A stretch of DNA of 64,000 nucleotides from JAUIEH01 sp964483375 (GTDB lineage: Bacteria; Pseudomonadota; Alphaproteobacteria; Caulobacterales; Maricaulaceae). The stretch lies in contig CAZABJ010000001.1 in assembly GCA_964483375.1 (NCBI GenBank), positions 62,001 through 126,000 of the forward strand. The letters are read 5' to 3'. The notes under the pieces were generated by a model, which was not told the DNA's origin, ran no database searches, and saw only the letters and a program-made list of their open reading frames with translations. Position 1 is the stretch's first letter; every line of letters starts with the position of its first letter. Of this stretch, positions 58,575-64,000 are shown piece after piece. Position numbers and translations under genes: made by a program.

Positions 58575-60770
58575 TTACTCAGACGCGCCGTAGTCGTCCT
58601 CGAGCACAAGGCCGGTGTGCTCAGCGATAAACGCCCACAGGTCGGCGAACTGCTCGATGGCCTTGCTGGTGGGCGTGCCCGCGCCGTGGCCCGCACGCGT
58701 TTCGACCCGGATCAGAACAGGGTCCGCGCCGGCGTGAGCGGCTTGCAGCCGGGCGATGTACTTGAAGCTGTGGCCGGGGACCACGCGATCGTCGGTGTCC
58801 GCGGTGGTGACGAGGGTCGCAGGGTAGTCAACGCCGTCCTCGATATTGTGATACGGCGAGTATGCGAAGAGGTTTTCGAACTCTTCCACGCTGCCGTTGG
58901 GATCGCCGTAGTCGTCGGTCCAATACCGGCCCGCGGTGAATTGCGTGAAGCGAAGCATGTCCATCACGCCCACCGCCGGAAGCGCCGCGGCGAACAAGTC
59001 GGGACGTTGGTTGGCGACGGCGCCGACCAGAAGGCCGCCATTCGAGCCGCCGCGAATGGCGAGGTGCTCAGGCGAGGTGAAGCCTTCGGCGACGAGATAT
59101 TCGCCCGCGGCGATGAAATCGTCGAAGACGTTTTGTTTGTTGAACAGCCGGCCCCCGTCGTGCCATTCCGCGCCGTATTCTCCGCCGCCGCGAATATTCG
59201 CCAGTGCGTAGACCCCGCCCATTTCCATCCAAGCCAGGTTCGCCACGGAGAAGCTTGGGTTGAGCGAAATGTTGAACCCGCCATAGCCGTAGAGCAGCGT
59301 CGGCGTGGTTCCGTCCAGCTGGGTGGAGCCGCGGCGATAGGCGATGAACATCGGCACGCGCGTGCCGTCTGCGCTTTCGTAGAAGCGCTGTTCAACGACG
59401 TAGTCTTCCGGGTCGAAGTCCACCTCGGACTGGCGGAAGACCGTGCTTTCCCCCGTCGTCACGTCGTAGCGATAAATGGTCGGGGGCTGGTTGAAGCTCG
59501 AGAACGAGTAGAACGTCTCAGGATCGTCGGCCTCGCCTTCAAAGCCGCCTGCTGAGCCGACGCCGGGAAGCGCGACTTCGCGGATGAGCGAGCCGTCCAT
59601 CGCATGCACGAAAACCGCCGCGCGGGCGTCGACCAGGTATTCGACGATCAGATGCCCGCCCACATAGGAGGCGTCGGTCAGACTGTTTTCCGTCTCGGGA
59701 ATAAGTTCGACCCAGTTTTCGGGCTCGGGATTGTCGACGTCCATTGCGATGACGCGGCTGAGGGGCGCGTCGCGATTGGTGGTGAAGTAGAAGGTCGAGC
59801 CGTCATTGCCGATGAAGCCGTAGTCGTTCTCGAAACCCTCCACGATGAGGCGCGGGGTTTGATCGTCGCTATTGCGGTCGATGACGGCGATCTCATAACG
59901 GTCGTCGGTGCCGCGCGACACGTAGATGACGGTGTAAGCCCCGTCATCGGTCTCAAATCCCGCAAAGCCTTCTTCCGGAGCCTCAGGGCGAGAATAGACC
60001 AACCGGTCCTCGCCCTGCGCCTCGCCGACCGCGTGGAAACGGACTTCGGCGTTGAAGTTCAGGCTTTGGAACTCCGCGCCTTCTTCAGGCTCAGGGAAGC
60101 GCTGGTAATAAAACCCCGAGCTGTCGGCGGCCCAGTTGACGCCGCTGAACTTCACCCAGCGGATTTCATCCTCGAGCTCTTCGCCGGTCGCTAAGTCCAG
60201 CACGCGGATGATGCGCCAATCGGTGCCCCCGTCTTGGACGGAATAGGCGAGGTAGCGGCCGTCAGGGCTGGGGGACACCGCGGCGAGCGCGGTCGCGCCG
60301 TCGTCCGACCAAGCGTTGGGATCGATGATAAGCTCCGGCTCGGCGGCCAAATCGGTTTGGGCCAAGAGCACCGACTGGTCCTGCAAGCCGTCGTTGAAGC
60401 GGTAGAAATACCGCCCGCCTTCTTCGAACGGCAGCGAATAGCGCTCGTAGTTCCAAAGCTCTTCGAGACGCCCGCGGATGCGCTCGCGCTGCGGGAGGGT
60501 CTCGAGATAGCCGAAGGTCACCTCGTTTTGCGCTTCGACCCAGGCGGCGACCTCTTCGTCTTCGCGCACGTCGTTTTCGAGCCAACGATAGGGGTCAGCG
60601 ACCACGGCGCCGAAATACTCGTCGGTTTGCTCAACCGCGCGCGTTTCAGGATAGGCGAAGGCCGCAGCGGCGGGGGAACCGCCCGCCAACGCATCGTCCT
60701 GCTGCGCCAGAGACGGCGCGCAAGCGACAGGGACGAGACAGCTGGCGATAAGAAGCGCGGTTCTGCGCAT
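58575..60770 (-). CDS. Exported prolyl oligopeptidase (S9A)
   Basis: 731 residues, the usual size. The signal sequence MRRTALLIASCLVPVACAPS includes a possible lipobox (VPVAC, Cys17). The propeller begins at DPYRWLENDVREDEEVAAWV, a family hallmark. The catalytic domain has Ser576 in IRGGSNGGLLVGAVANQRP, the Asp in TTADTDDRVVPGHSFKY and the His in RAGHGAGTPTSK. It cleaves short peptides after proline. ATG 60770 is preceded by GGAGGG; the frame is open to 61166 but that part overlaps the divergent helicase gene. Confidence 0.94.
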   Translation of the reverse strand: MRRTALLIASCLVPVACAPSLAQQDDALAGGSPAAAAFAYPETRAVEQTDEYFGAVVADPYRWLENDVREDEEVAAWVEAQNEVTFGYLETLPQRERIRGRLEELWNYERYSLPFEEGGRYFYRFNDGLQDQSVLLAQTDLAAEPELIIDPNAWSDDGATALAAVSPSPDGRYLAYSVQDGGTDWRIIRVLDLATGEELEDEIRWVKFSGVNWAADSSGFYYQRFPEPEEGAEFQSLNFNAEVRFHAVGEAQGEDRLVYSRPEAPEEGFAGFETDDGAYTVIYVSRGTDDRYEIAVIDRNSDDQTPRLIVEGFENDYGFIGNDGSTFYFTTNRDAPLSRVIAMDVDNPEPENWVELIPETENSLTDASYVGGHLIVEYLVDARAAVFVHAMDGSLIREVALPGVGSAGGFEGEADDPETFYSFSSFNQPPTIYRYDVTTGESTVFRQSEVDFDPEDYVVEQRFYESADGTRVPMFIAYRRGSTQLDGTTPTLLYGYGGFNISLNPSFSVANLAWMEMGGVYALANIRGGGEYGAEWHDGGRLFNKQNVFDDFIAAGEYLVAEGFTSPEHLAIRGGSNGGLLVGAVANQRPDLFAAALPAVGVMDMLRFTQFTAGRYWTDDYGDPNGSVEEFENLFAYSPYHNIEDGVDYPATLVTTADTDDRVVPGHSFKYIARLQAAHAGADPVLIRVETRAGHGAGTPTSKAIEQFADLWAFIAEHTGLVLEDDYGASE

Positions 60771-60966
60771 GACGTAACCCTCCGGGACAAACACTCGTCG
60801 TTCGGAACCGGACATTAGGGGCGCGGATCGTTTTGGGGAAGCGTGCGCGGTCGCAGCGGGGACCGGTTGGGCAGGGGCAGAGCCAGTCGATGCGCTCTGT
60901 CGGCGTGAGGCCGGCGGTCGCGTGCGAGTTTCCATCGGGCGCGAGACACGCCACATAGCCTGGGTC

Positions 60967-63564
60967 ATGTCGTCTTCGCGCCGTTCCGCAGCCGCGCCCT
61001 GTCGCGACTTGCCCGCCCCCTTCGCGGGTTGGTTTGCATCGCGCGGATGGACGCCGCGCGAACACCAGCTCGCCGCAATCGAGAGTGTTCGCGCGGGCGA
61101 GGACGCCTTGGTCATCGCGCCAACCGGCGGGGGCAAGACGTTGGCCGGCTTTCTGCCGAGCCTCATCGACCTCGCTGCGGCGATCGCCCAACATGACGGG
61201 CCGCGTCCGCATCGCCTGCATACGCTTTATCTTTCTCCTTTGAAGGCGCTGGCGACCGACGTCGCCCGCAATCTGCAGACCCCGGTCGCCGAAATGGCGT
61301 TGCCGGTGCGCGCGGAGACCCGCACCGGGGACACGCCGGCCTCTAAACGCCAGCGTCAGCGCGCCAAACCGCCCGACATTCTGCTCACCACGCCCGAGCA
61401 GCTCGCGCTGTTCATCGCCTCAGAGCACGCCGGCCGATATTTCGAAGACCTCCGTTACGTCATCATCGATGAGGCGCACGCCATCGCGCCGACTAAGCGA
61501 GGAGACTTGCTGGCCCTGGGTCTTGCTGCGCTCGCCCGTTGGGCGCCGGGGCACCGTCGGATCGGTCTGTCCGCCACGGTCCAGGACCCCGAAGCGCTCG
61601 CCCGCTGGCTCGCCGTTCAGCCTCCCGACGGTCCCGCGCGCGCCGCGCGCATCGTCCGCGGCCGGGCCGGCGCGGCGCCGGCGGTCGAGGTGTTGGTGTC
61701 GAAGGAGCGCGTACCCTGGGCCGGCCATACCGGGCGGCACGCCTTTGAAGAAGTTTACGGCGCCATCAAGCGCGCGCGCACGGCGCTCGTGTTCGTCAAC
61801 ACCCGCAGCCAAGCGGAACTCACCTTTCAAGGCCTGTGGTCGGTGAATGAGGAGGCGCTGCCCATCGCGCTGCACCATGGCTCGCTCTCAGTCGAGCAGC
61901 GCCGCAAGGTCGAAGGGGCCATGGGGCGGGGCGAATTGAGGGCGGTGGTGTGCACCTCCACGCTCGATTTGGGGATCGACTGGGGCGACGTGGACTTGGT
62001 CGTTCAGATGGGCGCGCCTAAGGGCTCCTCCCGGCTCATCCAGCGCATCGGGAGGGCGAACCACCGGCTCGATGAGACCAGCCGCGCGCTGCTCGCGCCG
62101 TCAAATCGGTTTGAGGTTCTTGAGTGCCGTGCGGCGCAAGACGCGGTGGCGGCCATGGACCTGGACGGGGAAGCCTGGCGCTCCGGCGGCCTGGACGTGC
62201 TGGCGCAGCATGTGATGGGCAGAGCTTGCGGGGAGCCGTTTGACGCGCTGGCGCTGTTTGACGAATTGCGCGCCGCAGCGCCTTACGCGGAGCTGACATG
62301 GGAGACCTTCGAACGCGTCGTCGATTTCGTCGCCACAGGCGGGTACGCGTTGAAGACGTACGATCGCTTCCGCCGCATCGCTAAGGATCCAGACGGCCGC
62401 TGGCGCGCCGCCACCCCTGACGCCGCCCAACGCCACCGTATGAATGTGGGCGTCATCGTGGAGGAGGCGTATTTGGAGGTGCGTCTCATCGGCAGAGGAA
62501 AGGGGACCCCGTCAGCCCCCGGAAGCGTCCGCCCCAAAGCGTCCTCTCCTTACAGTCCTGCGCCGAAGCGCTCGGGGCAAGCAGGCCGGGCCGCGGCCAA
62601 GCCGCTGCGCGGCGGCCGTCGCATCGGGCAAGTGGAGGAGTACTACGTCAACCAGCTGGCGCCTGGCGATACATTCGTGTTCGCAGGCCAAGTCCTGCGG
62701 TTTGAAGGCGTTGAGGAGACGAGCTGTTTCGTCACCCCCTCCGCAGACCCCGAACCCAAAGTGCCGGCTTGGGTCGGCGGCAAATTCCCGATCTCGACCT
62801 TTTTGGCGCGGCGCGTGCGGGCGATGATTTCCGACGCCGCTCAGTGGGCCGTTTTGCCCCAGCAAGTTCAGGAATGGCTGCACGCCCAGGCGCGACGCTC
62901 GATCATTCCCGCTGCGGACGATTTGTTGGTGGAGACCTTTCCCCGCGCCGCCAAGCACTACCTGGTGTGTTACCCGTTCGAGGGACGCTTGGCTCATCAG
63001 ACATTGGGCATGTTGCTCACGCGCAGACTTGAACGCTTGGGCAAGCGACCGCTCGGGTTCGTCGCCAACGACTATGCGCTGTCGGTATGGGCGCTTGAGG
63101 ATATGGGCGACGTCGCGCTGGACGCCTTGTTCGAGGAGGACATGCTGGGCGATGACCTCGACGCGTGGCTCGCCGAAAGCGCGCTGATGAAACGCACTTT
63201 CCGCAACTGCGCGCTGATCTCGGGGCTGATCGATCGAAAACGGCCGGGCGAAGAAAAGACGGGTCGACAAATCGCGTTTTCCACCGACCTAATTTACGAC
63301 GTGCTCCGCAAGCACCAGCCCGACCATTTGTTGCTAGAGGCCGCATGGCACGACGCTGGAGCGGGGTTGTTGGATATTTCGCGCTTGGGCGAAGCGCTCG
63401 CGCGCGTGCGCGACAAAATCCGTCACGCAAAACTGGATCGCGTCTCCCCGCTCGCGGTGCCGGTGATGCTCGAAATCGGTCGCGAGCCCGTCTATGGCGC
63501 GGCGTCCGAGGCGATCTTGGCTGACGCGTCAGAGGACCTGATCGCCGAAGCGATGCGCGACTGA
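60967..63564 (+). CDS. Ligase-associated DEXH-box DNA helicase
   Basis: 865 residues, Lhr-type superfamily 2 helicase. Walker A APTGGGKT is at 51-58, DEAH at 168-171 in VIIDEAHAIAPTKRG, motif III in GLSATVQDPE, motif IV region ALVFVNTRSQAELTFQGLWS, and motif VI SSRLIQRIGRANHR. The C-terminal part (QVEEYYVNQLAPGDTFVFAG, VGGKFPISTFLARRVRAMI) is specific to the group encoded with ATP-dependent ligase and the MBL exonuclease. About 40 residues near 512-553, rich in Pro, Ser, Arg and Ala, look like an insertion just before the usual GGRRIGQVEE block. ATG 60967 fits the family start; the frame opens at 60922. Confidence 0.92.
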   Translation: MSSSRRSAAAPCRDLPAPFAGWFASRGWTPREHQLAAIESVRAGEDALVIAPTGGGKTLAGFLPSLIDLAAAIAQHDGPRPHRLHTLYLSPLKALATDVARNLQTPVAEMALPVRAETRTGDTPASKRQRQRAKPPDILLTTPEQLALFIASEHAGRYFEDLRYVIIDEAHAIAPTKRGDLLALGLAALARWAPGHRRIGLSATVQDPEALARWLAVQPPDGPARAARIVRGRAGAAPAVEVLVSKERVPWAGHTGRHAFEEVYGAIKRARTALVFVNTRSQAELTFQGLWSVNEEALPIALHHGSLSVEQRRKVEGAMGRGELRAVVCTSTLDLGIDWGDVDLVVQMGAPKGSSRLIQRIGRANHRLDETSRALLAPSNRFEVLECRAAQDAVAAMDLDGEAWRSGGLDVLAQHVMGRACGEPFDALALFDELRAAAPYAELTWETFERVVDFVATGGYALKTYDRFRRIAKDPDGRWRAATPDAAQRHRMNVGVIVEEAYLEVRLIGRGKGTPSAPGSVRPKASSPYSPAPKRSGQAGRAAAKPLRGGRRIGQVEEYYVNQLAPGDTFVFAGQVLRFEGVEETSCFVTPSADPEPKVPAWVGGKFPISTFLARRVRAMISDAAQWAVLPQQVQEWLHAQARRSIIPAADDLLVETFPRAAKHYLVCYPFEGRLAHQTLGMLLTRRLERLGKRPLGFVANDYALSVWALEDMGDVALDALFEEDMLGDDLDAWLAESALMKRTFRNCALISGLIDRKRPGEEKTGRQIAFSTDLIYDVLRKHQPDHLLLEAAWHDAGAGLLDISRLGEALARVRDKIRHAKLDRVSPLAVPVMLEIGREPVYGAASEAILADASEDLIAEAMRD

Positions 63565-63626
63565 CCGCACGCCAATGTCCAACGACATGAGCACGATTAG
63601 GAGGGAACCTTGAGGAGACGGCGGGG

Positions 63627-64000
63627 TCAGGGGGCGATGAGCCGAGCGAACTGTTCGCCCAACACGCGGTCGACCGCTGGCGCGATCGCATCGAGCGCTG
63701 ACACGCTTGACCCAGAAACGGCGTAGTCGAACGCGACGACTGTGACCCCTGCGTCATCCTCGGCGTCGCTCAGCGTGACGGTCAGCACCGCATTCGCGCC
63801 CATGGCCTGAAGCGGTCCAAACGCGGCGTCGAACCGGATCATGTCGTTCGATTGCAGCGCCACGACGCGGCCATGCGCCACCGCGCCGCCGTCCCAGCGT
63901 TCACACCAGCACCCGCCGACCTCGGCCTCCAGCGACAAGTTCGCGGCGTCGCCGGAATAGGTGTGCGCGCTCGACCACCAGGCCGAAAGATCCATCAGTC
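63627..64000 (-). CDS. SRPBCC-like protein (5' end outside window)
   Basis: At least 124 residues, cut by the right edge; the Met at 63995 is probably internal, because SRPBCC/AHSA1 proteins have about 30 residues before the tryptophan block LSAWWSSAHTYSGDAANLSL. The core follows as EVGGCWCERWDGGAVAHGRV and the long C-terminal helix as ALDAIAPAVDRVLGEQFARL. The fold binds hydrophobic ligands; function is unknown. It is convergent with the helicase gene, 62 bases away. Confidence 0.7.
   Translation of the reverse strand, partial: LMDLSAWWSSAHTYSGDAANLSLEAEVGGCWCERWDGGAVAHGRVVALQSNDMIRFDAAFGPLQAMGANAVLTVTLSDAEDDAGVTVVAFDYAVSGSSVSALDAIAPAVDRVLGEQFARLIAP

Noticed and set aside
58266..59555. 429-codon open frame antisense to the metallopeptidase and prolyl oligopeptidase genes
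   Set aside because: It is a reversed-frame shadow of S9A coding sequence with catalytic motifs on the other strand; no ribosome binding site or domain.

Overview
The window is high-GC alphaproteobacterial chromosome. Three things point to the stalked or dimorphic lineages around Caulobacterales, Hyphomonadales and Parvularculales: a gcrA gene, a sciP gene (the DUF1153 inhibitor of CtrA) lying inside a flagellar cluster, and the phoR-pstC-pstA-pstB-phoU order. The genus cannot be fixed from the sequence. Two runs of exactly 100 N show that this is a draft scaffold. Nothing looks like a prophage, insertion sequence or CRISPR array. || Layout. 1-11.3 kb is flagellar: on the minus strand fliK-flgD-flgE, then sciP, then fliF-fliG-fliH-fliN (fliN runs off the left edge); on the plus strand flgK-flgL. 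11.4-20.4 kb holds mnmA, a small ArsR regulator, then four plus-strand genes for mostly exported hydrolytic or ligase proteins (serine beta-lactamase-like hydrolase, retropepsin-RimK fusion, phosphodiester glycosidase, M14 peptidase) and a small hypothetical gene. 20.5-24.6 kb has an acyl-CoA dehydrogenase and a signalling group: PAS histidine kinase, an unrecognised protein that may be a decayed GGDEF/EAL-like protein, and a convergent single-domain receiver. 24.7-30.7 kb is a three-gene RND efflux operon with a clear terminator. 31-39.2 kb is the phosphate regulon: phoR (interrupted only by an assembly artefact), pstC, pstA, pstB, phoU, an inverted YdeI-like gene, and phoB. 39.3-43 kb carries gcrA, an ABC-2 permease, argD and hslO. 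|| 43-50.4 kb contains a candidate lipoprotein, two modules made of small membrane protein(s) plus an XRE regulator that share an operator-like sequence, trkH, apaG, a long dCTP deaminase and a radical SAM gene. 50.4-64 kb holds an HMCES/YedK-type gene, tRNA-Gly(CCC), two S9 peptidases, a GH24 lysozyme-like lipoprotein, a beta/gamma-crystallin protein with a cysteine-rich tail, a MarR regulator divergent from a membrane protein, a zinc metallopeptidase, and the exonuclease and helicase of the ligase-associated DNA repair set, separated by about 6.5 kb. The right edge cuts an SRPBCC-like gene. || Most genes are recognisable housekeeping or lineage functions. The parts least explained by known systems are the kinase/degenerate signalling pair (21.8-24.6 kb), the paired XRE-membrane modules with their shared palindrome, the crystallin/cysteine-rich protein beside the lysozyme-like lipoprotein, and a structured 418-base non-coding stretch before that lysozyme gene. 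I did not find a convincing wholly new multi-gene system.
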